Program-made: the position numbers and the translations under genes | Part shown: positions 1 to 11,744 of the stretch, piece after piece | Numbering within the stretch: the stretch's first letter is position 1 | How the letters are laid out: every line of letters begins with the position of its first letter | The notes under the pieces: model-generated | Database searches by the model: none | Told to the model about the DNA's origin: nothing | The model's input: only the letters and a program-made list of their open reading frames with translations | From: Dactylis glomerata | Taxonomy: Eukaryota; Streptophyta; Magnoliopsida; Poales; Poaceae | Length of the DNA stretch: 64,000 nt | Assembly: GCA_007115705.1 (NCBI GenBank) | Contig: QXEO01000243.1 | Span: 1,412,239-1,476,238, forward strand | Reading direction: 5' to 3'

Positions 1-539
1 ACGCTCTCGCGGGCGAACCACTCCGGTGGTGACCCTGAGCAGAAGAAGCTCTGGCACATCTCGTGCTCGGTGGCGAAGACCTCGTCCCAGCCTGTGCCGT
101 TCTGGGTGTAGCGCGGGTCGGCAGCCATCTCCGTCCCGGCTAGGCGGCACCGCTTGGCGATGGCCCGGTCGCGAGCTAACCCAGTAGGCGGCGGCGGAAT
201 CGGAACCCGATTCCGGTTCAGATGCCACCCATCAGGCATCTTGGCGTCGGCCGGTGCCTCGGCGTACTCCCTGAAGAGGCGCTGGGCCTGCTCGGGGGAG
301 ATGCGCATCCGCATGCGGTGTGGGGGCTTGGTGGCGTCATCGGGGATGCGCATCGGCACGCGGTTGAACCCCCCATGTGGGTTCGACCGGCGGCGAGTTG
401 AGGACGGGCCGCCGTGGTGTCCGCCGCGCAAGGAGGAGTCGTGGTGGCCGGCGTGGAGCCTGCTATGGCCGCGGGAGGAGGATCAGTAGTAGCTGTCGTG
501 GATCCCGCCATGGCCACGGGAGGAGGAGGAGCCTGCCAT
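1..539 (-). pseudogene. Broken repeat-associated coding sequence, runs off the left edge
   Basis: On the minus strand a reading frame starts at an ATG at 537-539 (begins MAGSSSSRGHGG), meets an in-frame TGA at 483-485, and then stays open in the same frame to base 1. The downstream part includes the stretches RMRISPEQAQRLFREY, MPDGWHLNRNRVPIPPPPTG and DPRYTQNGTGWDEVF. I recognise the GWHL...VPxPPPPTG pattern only as the kind of protein often found inside grass DNA transposons; I know no biochemical function for it. The region is strongly GC-rich compared with its neighbours. The internal stop and the transposon-like context suggest a dead copy. It could instead be a gene whose real start lies after the stop. 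The 3' end is outside the window. Confidence 0.45.
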
Positions 540-931
540 GCCTTCTCTGGCGCGCTGCGGTGGCTTGGGGAGGCGTGTCAAGGCGAGAGCGTGGGGTGGC
601 GGCCAGCGTTGAGCTGCTAGGGTTTGGTGCAGACTGGAGTTGGAAGAAGGAGTATGTGGGGTGGGGATTAAATAAAAGCGCTGGGGCGGCCGGGTCACTG
701 CCAGGCGGGCTAGGGGGACGGGGAGAGGACGCTGTCCGTGTCCTCTTTGGCCCCAAATGCTCCCCAAATTTGGGGCCGGTTTGGGGAAATATGGGCTGTC
801 CGGGGGGGGGGGGGGGGCACAGGTTTGGGGGCAACGTTGGGTGCGCATTTCGGCCTAACGATGTCCGTCTGGACAAAAAGGGGCAGATGGAGAGGATTTG
901 GGGCCAGCGTTGGAGATGCTCTAACACAATG
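540..931. other. GC-rich flank of the repeat-associated sequence
   Basis: No believable gene. The stretch holds TTTGGGG/CCCCAAA runs, a 16-base G run, and ends near 930 in a sequence whose complement reads AGAGCATCTCCAACGC. From memory this resembles the ends of some grass DNA transposons, but I found no matching second terminus or target duplication, so it is not called as an element. Confidence 0.35.
802..817 (+). repeat. G16 homopolymer
   Basis: Sixteen consecutive G residues follow several GGGG runs (near 772-795). The tract could form a G-quadruplex, and its length is liable to sequencing error. Confidence 0.8.
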
Positions 932-1784
932 TAGGTTGAGGACAGTCCCTAAAAAAATGTAGGTTGAAGACAGAGGAGGGAAAGAAGAAATTCATCCAAG
1001 GAGAGTCTCTCACAAGGTCACACCTGATGAGATAGTTGGTAATGTAACAGCTGCTCCCGCGGGAGGCAGCAGTGGGAGTTTTTCAGCAATGGGCAAACGC
1101 TATGCAAAATAATAGGAATGTTTTCTTTTGCATCGCAGACATGCTTTGCATAGTTAATTAGTACTGCATCCGTTTTGTAATTCTTGTCGTGATTGTAGTT
1201 CGAAACTAAAACCACAATAAAAATTATGGAACCAGTATCCATATACACATCACTTAATGCGATTGAAAGAACAGTAGGTTTAGGAGAATATATTCATAAA
1301 TTTTCACATAGCCTTGGTAACACTAACATATGAAAAGAATCATGACTTTATTTCGCGAGGCCAAAAAATGATTATGTATGTATATATATGCAAGGGCTGA
1401 ATTATTACACCACGGTACCAGAGTGTCCCAAAACTACCGCTGTAAACTGAATGTGTTCCAAAATATCTCTATAAGAGAACAAGCCCAAAACTATAAAAAA
1501 GAAATGAAAAGGCCAAAAAGTAAAAGAATTTTTTTTTGAAAAAGGGCTAAGATCTAAGGTGCAACAGCTTTCTCCACATTTTGAGAAGTATGTGTATTTG
1601 TGTGGCGTGGAGAAGAGTAGTCTACCTAAGCATGATTGACTATAATGTGTTGAGACATTATTTACAGTGAAAGAATTGAAGAGGCAACAAAAATATGTTT
1701 GTTTTTGTGTATATGCACTGTCTATATGCAGAACGAATGTAAGAAAACGAAAAGGAAAAAACTTGATCGTATCAATTTATGAAT
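932..1784. other. 3' flank of the CONSTANS-like gene
   Basis: AT-rich sequence downstream of the minus-strand stop codon at 1785-1787. It contains a small Stowaway-like MITE (1164-1235). I see no other gene. The part next to 1785 should hold the 3' UTR and poly(A) site, but I cannot place them. Confidence 0.5.
1164..1235. mobile_element. Stowaway-like MITE, degenerate
   Basis: A 72-bp imperfect palindrome flanked by TA on both sides (1162-1163 and 1236-1237). The left arm runs CTGCATCCG...TTCTTGTCGTGATTGTAGTTCGA, and the right arm is its approximate inverse. The arms resemble the CTCCCTCCGT-type ends and TA target of grass Stowaway (Tc1/mariner) MITEs, with several substitutions. Confidence 0.6.
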
Positions 1785-4399
1785 CTATGATGCATCTGAG
1801 TGGAGTATGTGTTGATGTTCATTGGTAGCCTTTGCGAATCTACCCTTGACTCGCTTTCGTGTGTCCGCCCTTGCTTTGCGAGAGGCGTACATGATCTGCT
1901 TGCAGAACCTGCAAATTTCATTTCAATTCAATTCAAACCTGCATGACAATTTCAAGTATATATAAAAGGCATGCATCAAATGGAAGTTTCACACTTACTT
2001 TCTGTTTTTCTTCTTCTCGTTGTACCTGAGCTTGGCTCTGTCCCTTTCCTCTCTCTTCTTGGCGATGGTGCTCAGATCTTGTTGATGAGAGGCTACTTTA
2101 TCATCCGCAACCAACATATGATGTGGCTGGCTGGCGTCATGCAAGTCGCCGTTCTCTGGTGGTGGCGGCGGTGATATCAAGGGCATGTTAGGGCAGAAAG
2201 TAGGGAAGCTGTCGAGAAACGACTGATGAGGATTGTTGCCCATGGATTGCAGAAGAGTAGTCGATGTCATGACTGGTTGGCACGATGACGATGATGTATT
2301 GTAAGATGAATATGATGATGCGAAGTGGCAGATCGATGGTGGTTGCTGCTGCTGCTGCTGTCAAGAAGAAATGAAAACAATCAAAGTTTATAATTAATTC
2401 TTATTATCGTTGTCAAACTGGGATCAAACAGAGCATGCACACATTGTGTTAGCTGTGTGAGTGAGTGGTATGCTGGTATGTTTTTTTGACAAAGGTATAC
2501 TGGTAAGTACCTCAAAAGCGAGTAAATTTGTCGGAGGTCCAGCTGACTGATGATCAACAAATAATCCATTTGTACCATCGATCCCAGCACAAGATGGAAC
2601 ACTGGTAGTTGAACAAGCATTATTCCAATCATCACAGCCAAAGCTGCCTCTTTCTCCTATAACTGTTGTACTCGTCGTTGTTCCACTTCCATCGCATGTA
2701 TGAGATCCATCCTCCATGAATACATTGAGAGCCAGAAATTAACAGAATGAGTACTCATCGTGGTTATATGCATGCCCCATCCTAGTTAAGAGGTAAGAGA
2801 GATATTCAATCTTAGACATATGTTGGTCCATCCACCAAGCGAACCAAAGCTTTCTTGACATTGGCAATATGAGCACTATGATGATAGCTATTTTGTTAGA
2901 TGTGCTTATACATAGTTGTTGGTTGTGTGTGTTAGAAATGAAGGGAGGTTTTTAATTTGTTCAGAATAACCTATTTCCAATTTTCTCAATTAGGACAAGG
3001 CATCTTTTCTTATTTCACATACTGCTTTATTTACATTTGTCATAGTAAAGTTACTACTCCAGTAAGAAAATGTGCAAAGTGTGTATTTTGGATTTTAAGG
3101 GTTCACTGGTTCTGTAGTGTTTGTATTTTATTTGGAATACTTTTTTCGTTTTTTCTACGGCTGGTACTAATATATAAGTTTGCCCATAAGTTTGATAATG
3201 ACTATAAGGTGTCAGTCAGTCAGCTGGATGAAGAAGATCCAAGGCACCATAAAATTGGCCAATCAGTTACTTATATGTCCAATTATGATTAAAAGATATG
3301 AGTCACTTATAAAAGATCCAAAGCACAACAATATTGGCCATCAGAGAAAAAACAGAACATATGCTCTTTCATTAATTTTAGAGAGAAGATTTTTTGAGCA
3401 CTGCCACAGCTATCCCCCTTATCTCCACCACACATCAGCTGGCCAATGGTTGAGATACTTTTGTCTGCATCTGAAACATCTAGCCTATGATTCACAGCTA
3501 AATAAACTAAACAAAATCTTGGTGAACGCTGCGCTAGCTGACAAACTTTCTCCCAATCTTTCTGGATCCACGCATATACTGTAGCAAGCGGGTGTAGCTG
3601 AGACGGTGCTCAGCCACATCTTTTCCTTAATTTTATGATCATTATATCATGGTCCACCGTTACATGTGTATCAGGATATCTCTTCCCAAACAGATCATCC
3701 CTCTTTTACATCAGTAATAGTACGCTCCCTACTCCCTTAATCATTTGCACAATGTACATCAGTACAAAGCAGTCTACATTGAGTCACTTTGCATAGTTCA
3801 TCATCACTCACTGCATCACAAATAATCACACTGGATCACACACACACATAATCCAATGTAGAATTTGTCACACAGAACACAAGAGATGATGACGAGCCTC
3901 ACCAATTGCGCTGGCGCACAGGCAGCAAGATGCATATACACAGTAATAGTTCAGGAAGTTCAGAAGTAAAATACGTAGAAAAACTTACCTGAACCTCCTG
4001 CAGGATTTGTGGCAGCTTGTCGGCGAGCCACTGGTCGAAGTCCTCCTGCGACGACGACGGCGCCTCGACGGAGAGGATGCGGAGGATCTCCGCTGGCGTG
4101 GGGCACCCAGTGTACTCGTCGATCGGTGACCTGGCGTACGTCCCCTCCGGCGGGGCGCGTCGGTCTGCACAGTCGACGCAGAGCGTGACCCGGTGGACGT
4201 CGCTGATGCAGCGGAGCGCGGCGGGTGCGGCGCCGCAGGCGTCGCAGAGCGGGGCGCGCGCGTGGAGCCCCGCGAGGGCGCTGGCGCCGTGCACCGCGCC
4301 GTCGCACTCGAGGCAGAGCCTGGCGCCGTCGGAGGGGCAGAAGACGACGGCGCGCTCGGTGAGGCAGTTGCTGCAGGCGTAGGTGAGGTGGTTGTCCAT
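1785..4399 (-). CDS. CONSTANS-like B-box/CCT transcription factor, 4 exons
   Basis: Predicted exons on the minus strand are 4399-3989, 2711-2511, 2357-1999 and 1908-1785, all with GT-AG introns, giving 364 residues. The first B-box is canonical (C9, C12, C21, D24, C29, C32, H37, H46). The second keeps C52, C55, C64, C74 and C77, has two extra residues before C74 and lacks the closing histidines, so it is degenerate. The middle part is Ser/Asn-rich with a Gln run at the start of exon 3 (CAG repeats, 2341-2360). A complete CCT domain spans about 305-350 (RAKLRYNEKKKNRKFCKQ, then YASRKARADTRKRVKGRF) and is split by intron 3 inside the Lys codon of NRK. The layout fits the COL9-COL15 type, nuclear regulators linked to photoperiod and flowering. 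Intron 1 (2712-3988) is AT-rich with nothing recognisable in it. The exon 2 acceptor and the exact Gln count are the least certain points. Confidence 0.9.
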
Positions 4400-5138
4400 G
4401 GTGGTGTCGTCGACGCCGGCGATCGCGCAGGATGGCAGTGCTCCTCATTCATCTACGCGCAGTGCATCTGCACTTGTCACGAGGGGAGGATGGGAGTGCC
4501 GGCGCCGGCGACGGATGGATGGATGGATGGATAGAGCGGCGGCGCCGGCCAGGGGAGTGTGGAAGAAATAGGCGGCGGGGCGCGGGGAGAGGAGAGGATG
4601 GGAGTGCGTTGAGGCGGTTGGTTGCGTTGACGGGCGTGCCAAGCACGATTGGATCTCTTCCAGCGTCTTCCAGCTAAAGCTGTAACTAAATAATAACTGC
4701 CACTTCCGATGAACCCGTCCTACTCACTCGCTGGATAGGATGCTCCCCAGTCCCCATGCATGCACCGACCAAATTATTATTTTCCTTGCATATTTATAGA
4801 ATCGGTTAATTAGCCTAATTATCTTGTTCTAATTATTAGCTCGATATAATTCCCAATTGTGGCAATGATTTTCTATACTTTGTCAGGTTATTATGTTGAT
4901 GAAAGCTCTAGAAAAGAATCAAGGGTAAGTAGTGAAGATATTTTGCATGGAGAGAGAATAGAATCTCAAGTTAGGTGGAGTTAAGTATTATCTATTTTAT
5001 TAGTATCAAGATAGAGAGGGCTGAAAAAATGGGTGGATTATTCGTCGGTCCTATCATAATAATCCTATAAATAGAAGTTCTCCACAAGAATGCTCTTGCA
5101 GATCTAGTATGCTCGATATCTTCGTTGCCCTTACCATG
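4400..5138. other. 5' leader and upstream region of the CONSTANS-like gene
   Basis: The part next to the ATG (4400-4680) is GC-rich, probably 5' UTR, and contains a GGAT microsatellite. Upstream, 4681-5138 is AT-rich, with a possible weak TATA-like run on the minus strand near 4690. It is cut at 5138/5139 by RT1, so the original promoter may continue beyond the element at 11745. Confidence 0.5.
4513..4532 (+). repeat. (GGAT)5 microsatellite
   Basis: Five perfect GGAT units lie in the probable 5' leader of the CONSTANS-like gene. Confidence 0.9.
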
Positions 5139-6770
5139 TGATGCCTGGTAAATGACCAGCCCGTTGGGAACCCCAAGAGAAAGGTATGATGAATATAGCA
5201 GCAAGATTTTCCCTCAGTAAGAAATCAAGGTATGTCGATCAGGAGAGGAGCAGACAAACGACTGAAGGTGATGCTGACTAGCTTGCGACAGCTCAGGACA
5301 ATTTATAGGGCGCCTCGTCTAAGTTTTGCTTTGCTAGCTGCAACGCGAAACCTGCACACAACACAACCAAATACTTTGTTCCCAACTTACGATGAGGTTG
5401 TCAATCTCACCGGTTTGCTTGAAACAAAAGGGATAAGCGTATCGAGTGGAAAGTGATAATAATATGCGAGTAAGTAAACAGTGCGAGTAAAGTAAACAGG
5501 TGATAGCAATATAAAGGAAATAGGACTGGGGTCCACAGTTCACTAGCGGTGTCTCTCCATAAGATAAAATAATACAAGCTGGGTAAACGAATTACAGTTG
5601 GGCAATTGATAGAATAAAGACAACGTGCATATGATAAGAGGATCACTATGAGATTTACTCTGGGCATTACAACAAAATACATAGACCGCCATCCAACTGC
5701 ATCTATGACTAATAATCCACTCACGGGGATATCGTCCGAACACCCCATGAATATTAAGTTGCGAACAACAGATAATTACATTAAGCAAAGTGTATAATGT
5801 AAATAAAGCATATGCCCTCGAGCATATGAATGTTGTTTTCCCCTAGTAGCAACAACACATCTACAACCTTAGAGGTTTCTGTCACTCCCCTAGATTAAAT
5901 AGAGGCATGAACCCACTATCGAGCATAAATACCCCCTCTTGGAGTCACTAGCAACTACTCGGCTAAGATAGCTACTAACAACGGAGAGCATGCAAGATCA
6001 TAAATAACATAGAGATAACAAAGGATAAATTTTAGTACGTCAACTCAAACATAACACCAATATTCATCGGATCCCAACAAACCAAACATGTAGAATTACA
6101 TAACGGTGATCTCAATCATGTAGGGCAGCTCATGAGATCTAAATATGAAGCACATGGTGGAGAAGACAACCATCTAGCTACTGCTATGGACCCATAGTCC
6201 AAGGTAGACTACTCACTCATCGCTCCGGAGGCAAGCATGGCGATGAAGAAGACCTCCAATGGCGATTTCCCTCTCTGGCAGGGTGCCGGGAAGAGCTTCT
6301 GGACCCTCCCGATCTTCGGGTCGACGGCGGCGGTGGATCGCGATGTGTTCTGGAAAACTGATCGGGGCCTTAGGTTTTTCTCGTCGGGGGGTCTTTATAG
6401 GCGAAGGGGCATCGTCAGAATTGGACCGAGGCGGTCTCACACATAGGGGGCGCGGCCCAGCCCCTGGCCGTGCCGCCCTGGTGTGAGGGCCCCTCGTGGC
6501 CCCACTCTATCTCCTCTGCGGTTCTCTAGAAGCTTCGGTAAAATTCTGGGCGACTGGCTTTGGTTTCGTCCAATTCCGAGAATATTTCCTGTATAACTTT
6601 TCTGAAACACAAAAACAGCAGAAAACAGGGAACTGGCACTGCGGCGACTTGTTAGTAGGTTAGTTCCAGAAAATGCATAAAAGTGCCACGAAGTGTAACG
6701 AAACACTAAGCAAATGGTGTAAAAACAAGCATGGAGCATCAAAAATTATGGATACGTTGGAGACGTATCA
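5139..6770 (-). repeat. RT1 3' LTR (family I)
   Basis: 1632 bp, TG...CA on the minus strand, beginning with the inverted repeat GATACGT/ACGTATC. A likely LTR TATA box (CTATAAAG, minus) is at 6393-6400, after a GC-rich U3. This is the LTR that faces the CONSTANS-like gene. Confidence 0.93.
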
Positions 6771-9340
6771 GCATCCCCAAGCTTAACTCCTGCTCATCCT
6801 CGAGTAGGTAAGTGATAACAAAAGAAATAATTTTTGAGGTGACATGCACCTACACAATCTTGATCATCTATGTAAGCGTTGTGCGATGGGATCAAAAGAA
6901 CTTAAACATGGGCATGAAAGATATGATCTTGATAGAAGAAACTTAGCAACCATGTTATAACATGAAAATGAACACAAACAAAAGATCATGAAAATGAAAC
7001 AATGAAAGTCAAATGTGTGTTCAAATCATAAGGAAAAACATACAAATGGTTTTCAGCTTGTCCTTCATGGAGAGCAAAACATAAATGCATAGGACACCGT
7101 CAAGTTTAAAAGGGCGACTAGATACAAATAATTTAAGAACAAGTGAAACCAACAATATGAATCAATCAATGAAAACTTTAGGACAATGCACATTATACTA
7201 AGAATGACAACTATGCTCTCTTAATGGTGCATAAAGATAGAAGGTGGTGACTCAACATAAAAGTAAAAGAAAGGCCCTTCGCGGAGGGAAGCAGTGATTA
7301 AATATGTGCTAGAGCTTTTTATTTGTAAAACAAAGAGATAAAAATTGGTTTTGAGAGGTGGTTGTCTTTGTCAACGACTGGCAATGGGGTTCTTACTATC
7401 TTCCATACAAAAATGAGCAAGTTTTTGAGAGAGAGATTGGCACTTTTGTGCTCTTTTATAAAGCTTGGCACTCCTCCCCACCTTTTTTCCTTTCTCAAAC
7501 CATGGCTAACCAATTCCATCGGGTTCCCACCAACATTCACATACCATGGAGGAGTGCCTTTTTTCTTTCTTTTTTTCTTTTTTTTTTCTTTTTGGAATAA
7601 GCAATATGGAAGATAGCAAATCCGACCACTACGTCACCATGAGCTGAAAACAGTGCCACAAAACGAGAAGTATTTTAAAAGTTTTGAAAGGTAGCACATA
7701 AAAATTTACTTTGGAATGGCTTACAAATACCATGTATAGGAATTTATAGTGGACACAATGGCAAACTTTGGTTTTTAGGAGTTGGATGCACGAGTAGAGC
7801 TCATACTCAGTACAAGGCGAGGGCTAGCAAAAGACTGGAAGCGACCAACTAAGAGAGCAATAATGGCCATAATCATGCAAAGCGACAAAGCGACATTAAA
7901 AGAAGCATAAGATGGCATCAAAAGTCAAAAACTAAATGATCATAGAGGCTATTGGCGACTTTGTAAGAGTCAAACATGTGTGAGCATGCGCCAAGTCAAC
8001 CCAAATAAAGCATCAAGGAGAAAACCAAAATAATGCTTCCAAACGATAAAAACAACGCATGATTTTTTCAAAGGCTCATTAAGCAATCTCAGTTATTTGA
8101 GACAAGTCATGCTACAGAAAAACCACTAAGCATACTATCAAAAAGACATCAAGCACGACATGCAAAAGCCTAGGCCGCAGTCTACACAAGCTCCTTCTTG
8201 TACCACTTTTTTGCATAAAGCTTTTTCTCTTTTCCAACACCATTCAAACTTTTTATAAACACCACTTTTGATGAAAACCAATAAAGATCAGAGGCAAAAA
8301 TACTCCTTGATGAAAAGATATAACAAGATCTGAACACAAATCAAGGCGAAAACGAAAACTAAGCGCAGTAGCAGAGAAAGAAGAACACTCGTTGAAATTG
8401 TAAGAATGAAAAAGAAGTGTTCTTGGCAAATGAAAAGCAAGGGAACTTCTCCAAAAGAAATTTGTTGGGGTCCAACCATTTATTGCAGCAAACTAAACTA
8501 AACTAAACTGAAAACTAAAAACAACTGACGCTCCAAGAAAAACGCATAGTGCATGAAGCAATAAAAATATAGTGTCTTGAAAGGTGACCTGATTTTTGCC
8601 GATGAAGAAGGGGTGCCTCGGGGGCATCCCCAAGCTTTGACGCTTGTACTTCTTGGATATTTCTTGGGGTGATGCATGGGCATCCCCAAGCTTGAGCTTT
8701 TGTCCATTCTTCAACTCATCTCATCACTCTCCAATCTCTACACTTAAAAACTTCCTTCATACAAAACTAAACACAAATCTATTAGCAACATTAGTGTAAG
8801 CATAATATAGAATCAACCATTTTTGCTTCAGGTTTCAACCTAAAACCTCCACATATAAAGCATATACTACTGTAGCAACTTTCCCAAAAGTTCCGTGATC
8901 AAAAGAACTAAAAAAAAAGCGATAAAGCGGCAACACAAATATTGGCAGAAATCTGTCAAAACAGAACAGCTGACAAAGGTCAAATTTTTGAGGGGTTTTC
9001 TGTTGCTCAAATCAAAAAGTATTCAACTAATTAAAGTTTGGATATAACCTGGGGCATATGCACAAGAAATCGCAGGTCCAAAAGATATACAGAGAATTTT
9101 CACGAACTTTTACGGTGCAGCACCGAAAACTGTTTCAGGACAGCAACATCCCCAAATCTTACGTCACTCAAATTAGAGGCTTCTCTTGGCACAAAAACGA
9201 AATAAAAATGATAAGGAGAGGTCATTACAGTAGTAATAACTTCCAAGACTCAAATAAAAGAAAAATAACTGAATGTAAAAATATTGGGTTATCTCCCAAG
9301 AGTGCTTTTCTTTAACGCCTTTGAGCTAGGCGCAGAAAAT
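6771..9340 (-). repeat. RT1 3' non-coding module
   Basis: No credible gene. Most of it matches the 3' modules of RT2, RT3, RT4 and RT6. The segment around 7270-7700 instead matches RT5 (42400-42900). Two internal copies of the polypurine-tract 14-mer, complement AAGCTTGGGGATGC, are at 8624-8637 and 8680-8693. Confidence 0.85.
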
Positions 9341-9346
9341 TACGAA

Positions 9347-9939
9347 TCAAGTAATAATGAAAGAAGCATTAGGATCCACTATAGGAGTCTTTTCAACAAT
9401 GAAATAAATTGTGTCCAAATGAGTTTTTGAAGATCCTTTATGATCACGCTTTGGTACACTACTTTCATCGAAAGGATTTTCAGGGCAAATCCAACTAGAA
9501 TTATTTTCCCAAGCATCATGAAGTCCTGCAAGTTTATAAGGTATTGGCACTCTAAAATCTTCATTGGGTGTACCAACAACCGCTACAGGTGAGCCAAGCT
9601 TATTAAATTTCTTAAAAACTTTCCTAGCCTCAATGGCAACATCTCTAAATTCTATGCGCAAAGTTTCCAAGATAAAAGCTTTCTTCTCAGGATCCTCAAT
9701 TCATGAAGCTTAAGGAACATGTATTACATAAAAGGATTAAGGCTAGCAAACCTAGCTTCTAACATGTGTACTAAATAAGCAGAAGCAACTTCATAACTAG
9801 GAGCAAGCTTAACCAAAGACTTTTCCTCAACTTCTTTATGCATACTAATATGATTAAAGAACTCCTCAATGTTATCTTTCCCAATAATTGAACCACTTCC
9901 TATTGAGAGGTCCTCCAAAACGTACTTAGGGAACAACAT
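9347..9939 (-). pseudogene. Unknown small ORF of family I elements, RT1 copy
   Basis: The first segment (9939-9724) starts MLFPKYVLEDLSIGSGS and includes EEFFNHISMHKEVEEKS. A stop interrupts it where RT3 has CAA, and a one-base deletion follows. The reading continues in another frame (9670-9347) with IEFRDVAIEARKVFKKF and ENNSSWICPENPF. The same protein is encoded by RT3 at 22308-22769 with different breaks, so an intact ancestor probably made about 195-200 residues. It lies where RT6 has gag, right after a shared leader. I do not recognise the family: it shows no zinc knuckle, protease motif or membrane segment, and is mostly charged and helical-looking. Confidence 0.6.
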
Positions 9940-10128
9940 AATGAACTAGAAGTGAAGAAATAACAACTACCAAGGATTCTAATTTTTTTGCGTTTTTGAT
10001 AAAAACGATGTAAGTAAAATAAAATAAAGTAAAGCAAAACTTAAAACAAAGTAAAGGATGTGCGTGCGAAAACTCCCCTCGCAGAAGTCTTCTACTTCCT
10101 CCCCGGCAACGGCGCCAGAAAATATGCT

Positions 10129-11739
10129 TGATGCCTGGTAAATGACCAGCCCGTTGGGAACCCCAAGAGGAAGGTATGATGAATATAGCAGCAAGATTTT
10201 TCCTCATTAAGAAACCAAGGTATGTCGATCAGGAGAGGAGCAGACAAACGACTGAAGGTGATGCTGACTAGCTTGCGACAGCTCAGGACAATTTATAGGG
10301 CACCTCGTCCAAGCTTTGCTTTGCTAGCTGCAACGCGGAACCTGCACACAACACAACCAAATACTTTGTTCCCAACTTACGATGAGGTTGTCAATCTTAC
10401 CGGTTTGCTTGAAACAAAGGGTATGAGCGTATCGAGTGGAAAGTGATAATAATATGCGAGTAAAGTAAACAGTGCGAGTAAAGTAAACAGGTGATAGCAA
10501 TATAAAGGAAATAGGACTGAGGTCCACAGTTCACTAGCGGTGTCTCTCCATAAGATAAAATAATACAAGCTGGGTAAACGAATTACAGTTGGGCAATTGA
10601 TAGAATAAAGACAACGTGCATATGATAAGAGGATCACTATGAGATTTACTCTGGACATTACAACAAAATACATAGACCGCCATCCAACTGCATCTATGAC
10701 TAATAATCCACTCACAGGGATATCGTCCGAACACCCCATGGATATTAAGTTGCGAACAACAGATAATTGCATTAAGCATATGCCCTCGAGCATATGAATG
10801 TTGTTTTCCCCCTAGTAGCAACAGCACATCTACAACCTTAGAGGTTTCTGTCACTCCCCCAGATTAAATAGAGGCATGAACCCACTATCGAGCATAAATA
10901 CCCCCTCTTGGAGTCACTAGCAACTACTCGGCCAAGATAGCTACTAACAACGGAGAGCATGCAAAATCATAAACAACATAGAGATAACAAAGGATAAATT
11001 TCAGTACTTCAACTCAAACATAACACCAATATTCATCGGATCCCAACAAACCAAACATGTAGAATTACATAACGGTGATCTCAATCATGTAGGGCAGCTC
11101 ATGAGATCTAAACATGAAGCACATAGTGGAGAAGACAACCATCTAGCTACTGCTATGGACCCATAGTCCAAGGTAGACTACTCACTCATCGCTCCGAAGG
11201 CAAGCATGGCGATGAAGAAGACCTCCGGTGGCGATTCTCCTCTCCGGCAGGGTGCCGGGAAGAGCTTCTGGACCCTCCCGATCTTTGGGTCGATGGCGGT
11301 GGCGGATCGCGATGTGTTCTGGAAAATTGATCGGGGCCTTAGGTTTTTCTCGTCGGGGGGTCTTTATAGGCGAAGGGGCATCGTCAGAAGTGGACCGAGG
11401 CAGTCTCACACATAGGGGGCGCGGCCCAGCCCCTGGCCGCACCGCCCTGGTGTGAGGGCCCCTCGTGGCCCCACTCCGTCTCCTCTTCAGTTCTCTGGAA
11501 GCTTCGGTAAAATTCTGGGCGACTGGCTTTGGTTTCGTCCAATTCCGAGAATATTTCCTGTGTAACTTTTCTGAAACACAAAAACAGCAAAAAACAGGAA
11601 ACTGGCACTGTGGCGACTTGTTAGTAGGTTAGTTCCGGAAAATACATAAAAGTGCCATGAAGTGTAACGAAACACTAAGCAAATGGTGTAAAAATAAGCA
11701 TGGAGCATCAAAAATTATGGATACGTTGGAGACGTATCA
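10129..11739 (-). repeat. RT1 5' LTR (family I)
   Basis: 1611 bp. Compared with the 5139-6770 copy it lacks about 20 bp near 10770, where the other copy has AAAGTGTATAATGTAAATAA, and shows scattered substitutions. The insertion is therefore not very recent. Confidence 0.93.
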
Positions 11740-11744
11740 CCATG

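Larger units (their letters stand above)
5139..11739 (-). mobile_element. RT1: complete non-autonomous LTR retrotransposon, family I
   Basis: A 6601-bp element bounded by LTRs at 5139-6770 and 10129-11739 and by the target duplication CCATG (5134-5138 and 11740-11744). It reads leftward: the primer-binding site, a perfect 18-bp complement of the plant tRNA-Asp 3' end, is at 10100-10117, and the polypurine tract GTTAAGCTTGGGGATGC lies at 6771-6787 (minus). The internal region carries one small broken ORF of unknown type and a long 3' non-coding module. There is no gag, protease, RT or integrase, so it must have been mobilised in trans. It sits 740 bp upstream of the CONSTANS-like ATG and reads in the same direction as that gene. 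Confidence 0.93.

Noticed and set aside
3960..4534. Several long frames on both strands over the B-box exon and leader
   Set aside because: Shadows of a GC-rich exon. Only the frame with the B-box cysteines and a correct donor site is supported.
6213..6486. Conserved 70-100-residue frames inside every family I LTR (also at 11182, 34280, 54176, 61019)
   Set aside because: They recur because the LTRs are copies. They are open in several frames on both strands and match no protein pattern.
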